Shown here: piece by piece, positions 8,348 to 16,504 of the stretch
Numbering within the stretch: the first letter of the stretch is position 1
Layout of the letters: every line of letters begins with the position of its first letter
From: an uncultured Planctomycetota bacterium
GTDB taxonomy: Bacteria; Planctomycetota; Phycisphaerae; UBA1845; Fen-1342
Assembly: GCA_900696535.1 (NCBI GenBank)
Contig: CAADGM010000146.1
Coordinates: forward strand, 1 to 42,313
Reading direction: 5' to 3'
DNA length: 42,313 nucleotides
Made by a program: the position numbers and the translations under genes
The notes under the pieces: model-generated
Database searches by the model: none
Seen by the model: only the letters and a program-made list of their open reading frames with translations
What the model was told of the DNA's origin: nothing

Positions 8348-9033
8348 GTGTCAATCGCCTGGTCAGCGCCGACGGCGCTCCACGCCGAATCTCGGGGAAC
8401 CCACGCCAGCGCGCTCACTTTCCGCGCGATGCACGCCGGCGACGCCGCGCGCGTCGCGCGGCTGCACGCCGAGACGATCACGCAGGGCTTCCTCACGCGG
8501 CTGGGGCCGCGGTTCCTTCGGCAGATCTATCTGGGCGTGGCGGCCGACCCGACGTCGCGCGTCTGGGTCGCTGTGCGGGAGGGTGAGGTGCTGGGGTTCC
8601 TGGCCTACGCGGTGGACGTGGGGGCGATGTACCGGCGAATCCTGCGCGCGCGAACGCTGCGGCTGGCATTCGCATCGCTGCCCTACACGCTCAATCCGTG
8701 GATCGTTCGGGAGGTGCTCGACACGCTCCGCTACCCGCACAAGCAATCCGATGCGCAGCTTCCGCCGGCGGAGATTCTCAGTGTCGGCGTCAGCCCGGCG
8801 GCTCGCGGGGGGGCGTTGGGCGGAAGCTGGTCGAGGCTGCCGTTGAGCAGGCCCGACGCGACGGGCAGGCCCAGCTCAAAGTACTGGCGGGGGCCCGGCT
8901 GGCCGAGGCGAACCGGTTCTATCCGGCGTGTGGGTTCCGCCCGCTCACGCAGCTCATGCAGCACGGCGAGCCGCTCAATGTGTACGTTATGGATCTCAAG
9001 CCGCCAGACGAGGGGTCCGCGGGTAGAAACTAG
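8348..9033 (+). pseudogene. GNAT acetyltransferase split by a frameshift at a G7 run
   Basis: The first frame (GTG 8348, or ATG 8429) encodes a GNAT N-terminus: ALTFRAMHAGDAARVARLHA, then WVAVREGEVLGFLAY and ILSVGVSPAARGG. At the run of seven G (8807-8813) the frame is lost. Conserved sequence resumes in frame +2 as GVGRKLVEAAVEQARRDG, then ANRFYPACGFRPLTQLM, and stops with TAG at 9031-9033. Adding one G restores ARGGGVGRKLVEA, the canonical acetyl-CoA loop, and a 228-aa protein. It may be a true pseudogene, a homopolymer sequencing error, or a phase-variable or slippage site. The reading of both halves as one GNAT is secure; the cause is not. Confidence 0.8.
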
Positions 9034-9102
9034 CCCTGCCGCTTCGTTCCGCAGGAACCAGCGGGCCGATGGCTCCCCGCATGGACTCGACGCTCGCCTC
9101 GG

Positions 9103-9123
9103 CCCCTCCCTGCGCGGGAGGGG
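9103..9123. repeat. REP-like C/G-rich hairpin, copy 3
   Basis: CCCCTCCC (9103-9110) pairs with GGGAGGGG (9116-9123) around a TGCGC loop, in the gap between the broken GNAT gene and the prepilin-like gene. It is of the same type as the hairpins at 1495 and 5237. Confidence 0.6.
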
Positions 9124-9188
9124 GGTATGCGGGCGCATCCACGCAAGACGTCTGGACTCTCGCTGACCGCGCGAGGTAAACTGAATCG

Positions 9189-10127
9189 ATGAGTTCCATG
9201 CCGCCGCCGTGCTCAAGGTCTGCGCCGACTGCGTTCACGTTGATCGAGCTGCTCGTGGTCGTCGCGATCATCGGCCTGCTCGTATCGATCCTGCTGCCGA
9301 CGCTGGGAGGGGCGCGCCAGCAGGCCCAGGGGACCAAGTGCCTCGCGAACCTGCGGTCGCTCGCGCAGGGCATTCACATCTACGCTAACGAGAGCCGCGA
9401 AACGATGCCGGGCGGGCGGCTGCCGCGGCTGAACGATTGCGACATGTGGGCGGAGATCGCGGGGGGCAAGAAGTACCGTCCCACCTTCGTTGCCCTGATG
9501 AGCCGGTCCGTGGGTGCCCCGCCCTTCGCCGACCCACAGGCGTGCCGCACGACCTTCGACCGATTCGGCGAGAAGGGCGACCGGCAGAACTACGACTTCG
9601 GCGTGTACGTGTGCCCGACCGTTCCGACCTGGACGGATGAGCGTAACGGCGCCTATGGCTTCAACTACCAGTTCCTGGGCAACTCGCGGGTCTTCAACGC
9701 GAACGACCCCACGTCCTTCAAGAACTGGCCCGTGCTGATATCCAGCATCCGCCAGCCGGGCCGCACGGTCGCCGCCGCCGACTCGATGGGCACCGCCGCG
9801 TCCGTGCCGTTTGGCCAGCGAGCGCCCTATACCAACAACGGCAGCGACCCGCACGCCTTCGGCAACGAGGGCTTCAACCTCGACCCGCCGCGCGTTGATC
9901 CGGTGAACGGCGAGATGGCGGGATTACCGAATGAGCGCACGGCCGTCGATCCGCGCCATCGCGGGCGGGGCAACGTGGTGTTCGTGGATGGCCATGGCGA
10001 GCCGATGACGCTCGATGCGCTGGGCTACAAGGCGAACCCGGACGGGAGCGTCGCGCTTGACGGAAACAACGCGCTTTGGTCCGGCAACGGGTCCGACGTG
10101 GCCTGGACGCCGCAGTTTCAGCCGTAA
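9189..10127 (+). CDS. Prepilin-type N-terminal methylation domain protein with H-X9-DG motif
   Basis: The 312-aa protein has a short basic leader and then a type IV prepilin/pseudopilin sequence, [16 protein letters not shown], where a prepilin peptidase would cut before F and methylate it. The helix continues into an alpha-beta exported domain. Near the C-terminus [13 protein letters not shown] fits the H-X9-DG motif that defines a large protein group expanded in Planctomycetota, Lentisphaerae and Verrucomicrobia. Function of the group is unknown; the leader implies insertion in the inner membrane and possible assembly into a type II secretion-like pseudopilus. It stands alone here, without other pilus genes. 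ATG 9198 is an alternative start. GAGG at 9173-9176 is rather distant from either. Confidence 0.9.
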   Translation: MSSMPPPCSRSAPTAFTLIELLVVVAIIGLLVSILLPTLGGARQQAQGTKCLANLRSLAQGIHIYANESRETMPGGRLPRLNDCDMWAEIAGGKKYRPTFVALMSRSVGAPPFADPQACRTTFDRFGEKGDRQNYDFGVYVCPTVPTWTDERNGAYGFNYQFLGNSRVFNANDPTSFKNWPVLISSIRQPGRTVAAADSMGTAASVPFGQRAPYTNNGSDPHAFGNEGFNLDPPRVDPVNGEMAGLPNERTAVDPRHRGRGNVVFVDGHGEPMTLDALGYKANPDGSVALDGNNALWSGNGSDVAWTPQFQP

Positions 10128-10136
10128 CCCGGCGCG

Positions 10137-11033
10137 TCACTCGGCATCGAAGAGCGACTGCGGCGCGCTTGGCCGCGCGATGGACTTCAACCGGGGGTAC
10201 GCCGCGAGCAACTCCGGCGGCACGCTCACCGGCTCCCCACCCAGCATCGCCTTGAGTTCCAAGGCGTTCACCGGCCCCTGCCCCTTGTAGTGGTTGTTGG
10301 CGAAGACGAACACCTCGTGAGCCTCGCTCGCCATCGCCCGCAACCGCTGCACCCACTCCTTCAGCTCCTCCTCGCCGTACAAGTAGTTGTACCGCTCGAA
10401 CGGCGGCAGCCCCTCCGCGAACCACGTGCGGGCGTTGCGGCCGTGCAGCCGAACGTACGCCCGCCCGCCGGTGACCTGCATGCTCGGCGGCAGGCAGTCG
10501 CGCAAGCGCGGCTGGTCGATGCTGCACGCGCCGCCGGCGGCCGCGAGGGCGGCCTGCGCCTCGGGCGTGGCCCACGACGCGTGCCGCACCTCGATCGAGC
10601 GGGCGTACTCGGCGAAGGCGTCGGCCAGTCGGGCGAGCCATTCGGTAGCCTGCGGGCCGTAGCGGAACGACCAGGGGAACTGGATAAGGATCGGTCCGAG
10701 CCGGCCCGCCTCGCGCAGCGGACGGAGCGCTTCCTTGAACGCGTCCACGTCGCCGGCGGAGGGAAACGCCGCCCGCTGGTGCGTGAAATGCTGCGTGAGC
10801 TTGATGGCGAAGCGAAAGTCCGGCCCGACGCGTTGGACCCAGCCCTCCGCCGCCCGCGCGGTCGGCATTCGGTAAAAGCTACTGTTGATCTCGACGGCGT
10901 TGAAGTAGCGGGCCAGGTAGGCCAGCGACTGGAAACCGCGCGGCGGGGCGGCGGGGTAGAAGACGCCGTTCCAGTCGTCGTACTGCCAGCCGGAGGGGCC
11001 GATCCAGAACGTGGCGGGGCTGGTGGCACGCAT
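10137..11033 (-). CDS. DUF72 family protein (YecE-like)
   Basis: A TIM-barrel-like DUF72 protein of 298 aa. It begins FWIGPSGWQYDDWNGVFYP, and has NAVEINSSFYRMPT, the conserved strand FRFAIKLTQHFTH, IQFPWSF and a C-terminal VFVFANNHYKGQGPVNAL, all characteristic of the family. I choose the ATG at 11033, 60 bases inside the longest frame, because the family motif starts a few residues later. No biochemical role is established for the family. It is convergent with the prepilin-like gene (9-base gap) and divergent from the coiled-coil protein gene. Confidence 0.88.
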   Translation of the reverse strand: MRATSPATFWIGPSGWQYDDWNGVFYPAAPPRGFQSLAYLARYFNAVEINSSFYRMPTARAAEGWVQRVGPDFRFAIKLTQHFTHQRAAFPSAGDVDAFKEALRPLREAGRLGPILIQFPWSFRYGPQATEWLARLADAFAEYARSIEVRHASWATPEAQAALAAAGGACSIDQPRLRDCLPPSMQVTGGRAYVRLHGRNARTWFAEGLPPFERYNYLYGEEELKEWVQRLRAMASEAHEVFVFANNHYKGQGPVNALELKAMLGGEPVSVPPELLAAYPRLKSIARPSAPQSLFDAE

Positions 11034-11131
11034 GTTCGGGGTGTACCGCCGCCGGCGGCCGCCGACAACTCTCGACCCCCAGCCGCGGCGCAAGTTGGAT
11101 TGAGCCGGCCAGTAGCTGAGCTACGATAACA

Positions 11132-11140
11132 AGGGAGGTG
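11132..11140 (+). promoter_or_regulatory. Strong Shine-Dalgarno sequence deciding a GTG start
   Basis: AGGGAGGTG is close to a full anti-SD complement. The two adjacent GTG codons at 11143 and 11146 are both in frame; the second gives the more usual spacing. Confidence 0.6.
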
Positions 11141-11142
11141 CT

Positions 11143-12900
11143 GTGGTGTCGCAGGTTGAAGCGAAGGTACGGCGGGCGCGGTCGCGGCTGACGCTGAATC
11201 GGTACCTGCATTGCCTGGCGTGGTGCGGGCTGGTCTGCATCGGCCTATGGGTGCTGGCGACGCTCGCGTCGCGGCTGAGCCTCCTGCCGTTGCCGATCTG
11301 GCCCGCGGGGGCGATCGCGGCGGGGCTCGCGCTGCTCGCGGCGGGAATCTGGGCGCTGCTCGCTCGGCCGACGCCCCTGCATGCCGCCGTCACGCTCGAC
11401 GCAGCCGCGGGGCTTAAGGAGCGGCTCAGTACGGCGCTGGTACTGCGCGCGTCGAACGACGAGTTCTCCCGCGCGGCCCGCAGTGACGCGGAGCGCGTCG
11501 CCGCCAGGCTGCACGTCCCGGCGCATATCCGCCTGACGCCACCGCCAGTCTGGCCGTGGTCCGTGGCCAGCACCGTGGCGGCCGTCCTGCTTGCCTGGTT
11601 GCTGCCGACGATGAGCATTTGGCCGCAGGCCCGAGCCGAAGACGCCGGGCCGGAGCTGCGGGCGCTCGCCGAGGCCGAGCACCGCGCGATCAAGGCCGAC
11701 CTCGATCAGCAGCTTCGCGGGGTGCAGGAACTCGCCGAAGGCAATGACAAGCTGAAGGAGCTCGCGGCGCAGCTCGAGGACTTGCGCATGCCGGACGCGC
11801 CGCCGCGCACGCCCGAGGACGTCCGTCGCGACGCGCTTCGCCGCATCGACGACGTGCGGAACAAACTGGACGAACAGGCCCGCGGTGAGGACGCGCGGAA
11901 GCTGGAACAGGTGAAGCGGCTGCTGGAGGAACTGGGCCGGCGCCAGGACCCGGGGCAGAGCAGCCCGCTGTCGGAGGCTTTGGCCAGGGGCGACTTCCAG
12001 GAAGCCCAGAAGGCGCTCGAGCAGCTCAAGGCACAGCTCCACGAGGCCGCCCAGCAGGCCGAGTCGCCGGAAGCTCGCCAGAAGCTCGAGGAGATGCGGC
12101 GGCAGCTCGACGAGCTCGCAAAGAAGCTCCAGGAGATGCAAAGCGACCTGCGCATGCAGAAGGAGCTGGAGCATAAGGCGGGGCTCACCGAAGAGCAGGC
12201 CCGGGACCTGCAGCAGCGTTCCGAGGGCCTCAGCCAGGAGCAGATTGAGGAGCTGCTGAAGAAGGAGCTGGCGAGCAAGAACCTCTCGCCCCAGCAGCTC
12301 GAGGAGTTGGCCCGCAAGCTCTCACAGGACCAGGCCGCCCGGCAAATGATGAAAGATCTCGCCCAGCAGCTTTCGCGGGCCGCCGAGGCCGCCAGCGAGT
12401 GCCAGAATCCCGGCCCGTCCGGCGAGGCAGCGCAGCAGCTCAGCGACGCGCTCGGGCAGCTCGGTCAGCAGCTCTCGGAGATGGAGGCGGCCGAGCAGAT
12501 GCTGAACGAACTGCGTTCTCAGATGAATCGGCTCGACAACCTGCGCGAAGGCGTGTGCCGCGGGCCGGGCCGACGCGATGGTGACATGGACGAAAGCCAG
12601 ATCGGCGAGCAAGGGCCGGAGTACGGCCTCGGCCGCGGGCGGCGGATCGGCGAGGAGAAGACCGCCGACAAGTCCGACCCGACCAAGGCCGCGGTGAAGC
12701 TGCGCGACGGCGAGGTGATCGCACGCATGCTGGTGGATGGCGCGGCGCCGCGCGGCGAGGTCGAGGCCGAGCACGTCGCGGCGGCGCAGGCCGAGGTCCG
12801 CGCCGCGGCCGACGCGGTCGAGCGCGAGAAGATTCCGCGGCAGTACCAGCGTGTTGTCCAGGAGTACTTCGAGCGCCTCGCGGGGCTGGTGCGGGAGTAG
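11143..12900 (+). CDS. Membrane-anchored coiled-coil protein, function unknown
   Basis: A 585-aa protein (GTG 11143 or 11146). Hydrophobic segments at about residues 22-45 and 52-72, and another near 135-155, place the N-terminus in the membrane. Residues ~165-480 are almost continuous Glu/Lys/Gln/Leu-rich heptads, including long runs such as LEQVKRLLEELGRR, predicting an extended coiled coil. The C-terminal ~100 residues are less repetitive and end in QYQRVVQEYFERLAGLVRE. The layout of a short membrane region with LDAAAGLKERLSTAL followed by a coiled coil is reminiscent of DUF4175-like and planctomycete surface coiled-coil proteins, but I cannot name a family firmly. It could scaffold or tether envelope structures. 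Confidence 0.7.
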   Translation: MVSQVEAKVRRARSRLTLNRYLHCLAWCGLVCIGLWVLATLASRLSLLPLPIWPAGAIAAGLALLAAGIWALLARPTPLHAAVTLDAAAGLKERLSTALVLRASNDEFSRAARSDAERVAARLHVPAHIRLTPPPVWPWSVASTVAAVLLAWLLPTMSIWPQARAEDAGPELRALAEAEHRAIKADLDQQLRGVQELAEGNDKLKELAAQLEDLRMPDAPPRTPEDVRRDALRRIDDVRNKLDEQARGEDARKLEQVKRLLEELGRRQDPGQSSPLSEALARGDFQEAQKALEQLKAQLHEAAQQAESPEARQKLEEMRRQLDELAKKLQEMQSDLRMQKELEHKAGLTEEQARDLQQRSEGLSQEQIEELLKKELASKNLSPQQLEELARKLSQDQAARQMMKDLAQQLSRAAEAASECQNPGPSGEAAQQLSDALGQLGQQLSEMEAAEQMLNELRSQMNRLDNLREGVCRGPGRRDGDMDESQIGEQGPEYGLGRGRRIGEEKTADKSDPTKAAVKLRDGEVIARMLVDGAAPRGEVEAEHVAAAQAEVRAAADAVEREKIPRQYQRVVQEYFERLAGLVRE

Positions 12901-13030
12901 AAGCTGTCTCGGAGTCTGTGGAGCGCCCGCCATCAGCGGGTGCTTCTCGCTTATTGCCGAGTTGCGGGCCGTGACTCAGGCCGGTGCGTTGTCCTGATCT
13001 GTGCAGCACCCGCGCAGGCGTCTGTCCACA

Positions 13031-13075
13031 GTGGGGCAGGCGTCCCTGCACATTGGGGCAGGCGTCCCTGCCTGC
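13031..13075. repeat. 23-bp GTGGGGCAGGCGTCCCTGC repeat, two units
   Basis: Two near-identical head-to-tail copies, each containing GGGGCAGGCGTCCCTGC. The unit is partly palindromic (GCAGG/CCTGC) and could fold into a small hairpin. It is similar to one unit of the tandem repeat before the gene at 5389. Confidence 0.7.
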
Positions 13076-13088
13076 CGGGGGCACGGAG

Positions 13089-13183
13089 GCCCGCCCCACT
13101 GAGATTAGCCCGCCGCACTGAGATCGGCCCGCCCCAGTGAGATGAGCCCACCCCACCCAGATCGGCCCGCCCCGCTGAGTCTC
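13089..13183. repeat. 19-bp tandem repeat, five units
   Basis: Units start at 13089, 13108, 13127, 13146 and 13165, with consensus GCCCGCCCCACTGAGATCG and one to four changes per unit. The exact 19-bp period and the lack of interspersed spacers separate it from a CRISPR array. Confidence 0.75.
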
Positions 13184-13260
13184 GACGGCGCCTGCGGCCG
13201 CCGTTTGCCGGCCCGCTGGGGTTCTCCTACCATTCCCCCAACGAGCGGAGCGAAACTGCG

Positions 13261-14661
13261 ATGCCCGAACTGCTGTTTTACGGTGCGGCCGGCGAAGTCA
13301 CCGGCTCCATGCACATGCTGCACGTGAACGGGCACTGGGTCGCGCTGGACTGCGGGCTGTACCAGGGCAAGCGAGCGGACGCCGAGCACAAGAACCGCGA
13401 GTGGCCCATGCGGCCGCAGGACATCGCCGCGGTCGTGCTGTCGCACGCGCACATCGACCACACGGGGCGGCTGCCGCTGCTGGTGAAGCAGGGGTTCGAC
13501 GGGCCGGTCTACGCCACGCCGGCGACGCGCGACCTGTGCGCGATCATGCTGCCCGACTCGGCGCACGTGCAGGAGGAAGACGTCTTCTACGTCAACAAGA
13601 AGCGTGCCCGCCAGGGGCTGCCGCCGATCGAGGCGCTGTACGACTACGACGATGCGCTGGCCGCGGTAGACCGGATCGTCAGCGAGCCGATGAATCGCCG
13701 CTTCGAGGTCGTGCCGGGCGTCACCGCGACCTACCAGGACGCGGGGCACATGCTCGGCTCGGCGGGGGTTCGGCTGGAGCTGAAGAAGAACGGCAACGGG
13801 GCCGCCACGTCGCTGTTCTTCACCGGCGACGTGGGCGGGCCGGACAAGCCGATCATTCGCGACCCGGCCCCGCTGCCGGAGGTCGAGTACGTGCTGAGCG
13901 AGAGCACGTACGGCGGCCGGAACCACGAGACGGTGGATGAGGCGCGGGAGACGCTGCGCGACGCGGTGAAGCGGACGCTGGACCGAGGGGGCAAGGTGGT
14001 GATCCCATCGTTCGCGGTGGGGCGGACGCAGACGCTGGTCTACTACCTGCACCAGATGATGGTGGCCAAGGAGCTGCCGCGCGTCCGCGTGTACGTGGAC
14101 AGTCCGCTGGCGGTGGACGCGACGGCGATCTTCAAGCTGCACCCGGAGTGCTACGACGCGGAAGCGCGCGCGTTCCACAAGGTGACCGGCGACATCCTGG
14201 GCGGGTCGTGCTGCACGTACATCCAGACGGTCGAGCAGAGCAAGGCGCTGCACGGGCGCGACGAGCCCTGCGTGATCATCTCGGCCAGCGGGATGTGCGA
14301 GGCGGGCCGCGTTCGGCACCACATCAAGAACAACATCGAGGACCCGCGGAACACGATCCTGTTCCCCGGGTTCCAGGCGGCCGAGACCCTGGGCCGCCGG
14401 CTCATCGAGGGAGCAAAGAAGATCACGCTGTTCCACGAAGAGTACCAGGTGCGCGCGCAGGTGGTACAGATTCACGGGTTCTCCGGGCACGCCGACCAGG
14501 CCGAGCTGCTCGCGCTGCTCTCGCCGCGGGCGCGGTCGGCGGCGTCGCTCTTCCTGGTGCACGGCGAGCCGGACCAGGCGTCGGCCCTGGCGCAGCAGGC
14601 GCGACGGGCGGGCTATCGCCGGGCGGAGGCCGGCCAGCGCGGCCAGAGTGTGAAGCTGTAG
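13261..14661 (+). CDS. MBL-fold beta-CASP metallo-hydrolase (RNase/CPSF-like)
   Basis: A 466-aa two-domain hydrolase. The metallo-beta-lactamase domain has the zinc motif SHAHIDHTG (His62, His64, Asp66, His67), a further His in DAGHMLGSA and the Asp in FTGDVGG. The beta-CASP insertion follows with VVIPSFAVGRTQTLVYYLH, SASGMCEAGRVRHHIKN, and the terminal HGFSGHADQ. This set defines the Ysh1/CPSF73-like group of exported or cytoplasmic ribonucleases; related bacterial proteins act as endo- or exoribonucleases on RNA. No KH domain is present. ATG 13261 follows the repeat region; GGAG at 13246-13249 is a usable ribosome site. It precedes the ABC exporter genes by 7 bases but is not obviously linked in function. 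Confidence 0.92.
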   Translation: MPELLFYGAAGEVTGSMHMLHVNGHWVALDCGLYQGKRADAEHKNREWPMRPQDIAAVVLSHAHIDHTGRLPLLVKQGFDGPVYATPATRDLCAIMLPDSAHVQEEDVFYVNKKRARQGLPPIEALYDYDDALAAVDRIVSEPMNRRFEVVPGVTATYQDAGHMLGSAGVRLELKKNGNGAATSLFFTGDVGGPDKPIIRDPAPLPEVEYVLSESTYGGRNHETVDEARETLRDAVKRTLDRGGKVVIPSFAVGRTQTLVYYLHQMMVAKELPRVRVYVDSPLAVDATAIFKLHPECYDAEARAFHKVTGDILGGSCCTYIQTVEQSKALHGRDEPCVIISASGMCEAGRVRHHIKNNIEDPRNTILFPGFQAAETLGRRLIEGAKKITLFHEEYQVRAQVVQIHGFSGHADQAELLALLSPRARSAASLFLVHGEPDQASALAQQARRAGYRRAEAGQRGQSVKL

Positions 14662-14668
14662 CGGCACG

Positions 14669-15568
14669 ATGGACGCGATCGCCACGCACGCCCTCACAAA
14701 GCAGTATGGCACGCAGACCGCCCTGCGCACGCTGGACCTGCGCGTGGCGACCGGGCGGCTATTCGGGTTTCTTGGGCCAAACGGCGCCGGCAAGACGACC
14801 TGCATTCGCCTGCTGCTCGGGCTGCTGCGGGCCAGCAGCGGACACGCGACCGTGCTCGGGCTGGACGCCTGGCGCGAGGGCCCGCGGCTGCGCCAGCAGG
14901 TGGGCTACCTCCCCGGCGACGTGCGCTTCTGGGACGGGCTCACCGGGCGTGCCACGCTTCGCTTTCTCGACCGCGCTCGCGGAGGCGGGCACTGGGGCGA
15001 GGTGGAGCGGCTCGCCGAGCGCCTGGACCTGGTCCTCGACAAACGCGTCCGCAACTACTCGCGGGGCATGAAGCAGAAGCTCGGAATCATCGCGGCGATG
15101 ATGCACCGCCCGCGGCTGCTGATCCTGGACGAGCCGACGACGGCGCTGGATCCGCTCGTGCGGGCGGGGCTCTATGACGAACTGCGGGCCGTGGTCGCCG
15201 CCGGGCGCACGGTGCTCTTCTCCAGCCACACGCTGGCCGAGGTCGAGGAGCTGTGCGACGAGGTGGCGATCGTCCGCCGCGGCCGGCTCATCGAACAGGA
15301 GCGGATGAGCGTGTTGCGCGAGCGCGCCCTGCGTCGGATCGAGATCCACTGGAAGCCCGGCACGGCACCGCCGCGCACCGGGCCGCGCGGGCTGCGCGTG
15401 CTGGAGAACACGACGAGATACCTGCGGGCGACGTGGACGGGCGAGGTGCCCGCGCTGCTGACGTGGCTGGCCGGGCTGCCGGTACAGGACGTGACCATCG
15501 CCCCGCCGGACCTGGACGACCTGTTCCTCGAATACTACCGCCAGAGCAACGGAGAGGCGTCGGAGTGA
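14669..15568 (+). CDS. ABC transporter ATP-binding protein (ABC-2 type exporter)
   Basis: A 299-aa ATPase energising the membrane protein encoded next. Walker A is GPNGAGKTT, the signature loop YSRGMKQKL, Walker B LLILDEPTTALDP, and the switch His lies in SSHTLAEVEE. The SRGMK signature in place of LSGGQ is usual for NatA/DrrA-type ABC-2 exporters. About 80 C-terminal residues after the ATPase core are typical of the subfamily and contain IEIHWKPGT. Its TGA stop overlaps the GTG start of the permease, implying coupled translation. Substrate (drug, lipid, sodium or polysaccharide) cannot be told. Confidence 0.92.
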   Translation: MDAIATHALTKQYGTQTALRTLDLRVATGRLFGFLGPNGAGKTTCIRLLLGLLRASSGHATVLGLDAWREGPRLRQQVGYLPGDVRFWDGLTGRATLRFLDRARGGGHWGEVERLAERLDLVLDKRVRNYSRGMKQKLGIIAAMMHRPRLLILDEPTTALDPLVRAGLYDELRAVVAAGRTVLFSSHTLAEVEELCDEVAIVRRGRLIEQERMSVLRERALRRIEIHWKPGTAPPRTGPRGLRVLENTTRYLRATWTGEVPALLTWLAGLPVQDVTIAPPDLDDLFLEYYRQSNGEASE

Positions 15569-16386
15569 ACTGGGCGATTCTCACCAAGACGCTCCGCGAG
15601 CACCGCGTGACGCTCGCGGTCGTGATCTTCGGCATCCTGATCTTCGAGGTCTTCCTGTGCCGGATGATCCTGGAGGGGGCCCGGGACCTGCCGCTGGTCA
15701 AGGCCTGGCTGGAGCGCCCGTTCCTGCGGACTTTCCTGATGCTCGCGCTGGGAGCGGACATCAGCAAGGAGCTCTCGCCCAGCACCTTCGCGGTCTTTGG
15801 CTACGCCCACCCGCTCGTGTACACACTGACCTGGGCGCTGGTGCTGACGATGGGAACCGCGGCCATCTCGGCCGAAGTGGGGCGCGGCACGGCGGACCTC
15901 CTGCTCACGCTGCCGGTCTCGCGAACGACCGTGTACGTGACGACCTCGCTCGCGTGGCTGTGTGCGTCGACGGTGGTCGCGTGCGTGCCGTACGCGGGGC
16001 TCCTGCTGGGCGAGCGCGTGTTCAGCCTGGGCGAACCATTGCGCTACGCCGGGCTGCGGGCGGTGGCGCTGAACTTCTATGCGCTGGTCCTGTGCGTGGC
16101 CTCGCTGACGATGCTGTCCTCGACGCTGTTCTCGCGGCGTGGCTGGGCCCTGGGGGTGATTGTCGCGGTGATCGTGCTGTCGGACTTCATCAACCTGCTG
16201 GCCGCCCTGTGGAAGCCCGTTGAGAACATCGCCTTCATCAGCCTGCTGCACTATTACCGCCCCCTGGCGGTCCTGCTCAAGGAGCAGCCCCCCCCAACGC
16301 ACCTGGCCGTCCTCCTGGGGGTGGCGCTGACGGCCTGGCTGGCCGGGCTGGTGGTCTTCACGCGACGGGACGTGCCTGCCGCGTAG
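15565..16386 (+). CDS. ABC-2 type permease
   Basis: I place the start at GTG 15565, overlapping the ATPase stop in a GTGA arrangement, with GGAGAGG at 15551-15557 seven bases upstream. The 273-aa product has about six hydrophobic helices, beginning with LAVVIFGILIFEVFL. It contains AEVGRGTADLLLTLPVSR, the cytoplasmic coupling-helix motif typical of ABC-2 permeases (EKERGT..LL..PVSR in the family). It forms the membrane part of an exporter with the preceding ATPase. The frame is open further left but only across the ATPase gene. Confidence 0.88.
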   Translation: MNWAILTKTLREHRVTLAVVIFGILIFEVFLCRMILEGARDLPLVKAWLERPFLRTFLMLALGADISKELSPSTFAVFGYAHPLVYTLTWALVLTMGTAAISAEVGRGTADLLLTLPVSRTTVYVTTSLAWLCASTVVACVPYAGLLLGERVFSLGEPLRYAGLRAVALNFYALVLCVASLTMLSSTLFSRRGWALGVIVAVIVLSDFINLLAALWKPVENIAFISLLHYYRPLAVLLKEQPPPTHLAVLLGVALTAWLAGLVVFTRRDVPAA

Positions 16387-16504
16387 GATCGCGGACGCCG
16401 TCACTTTCATCGCCGGTGAATGCCGCGCGCCCCTCGCCGCGGCGGCGGCCCATCCCTTAGAATCCCACCCACATATCCCGCGAACCGAGCAGGAAAGGAC
16501 GACG

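Larger units (their letters stand above)
12901..13260. other. Gene-free 360-bp interval filled by repeats
   Basis: No coding frame with plausible composition is seen. The middle and right parts are made of two short tandem-repeat families (entered separately), followed by about 75 bases leading into the beta-CASP gene. No convincing promoter hexamers were seen. Confidence 0.55.

Noticed and set aside
13031..13183. Possible CRISPR array
   Set aside because: Repeats are 19-23 bp, directly adjacent and degenerate, with no unique spacers and no cas genes.
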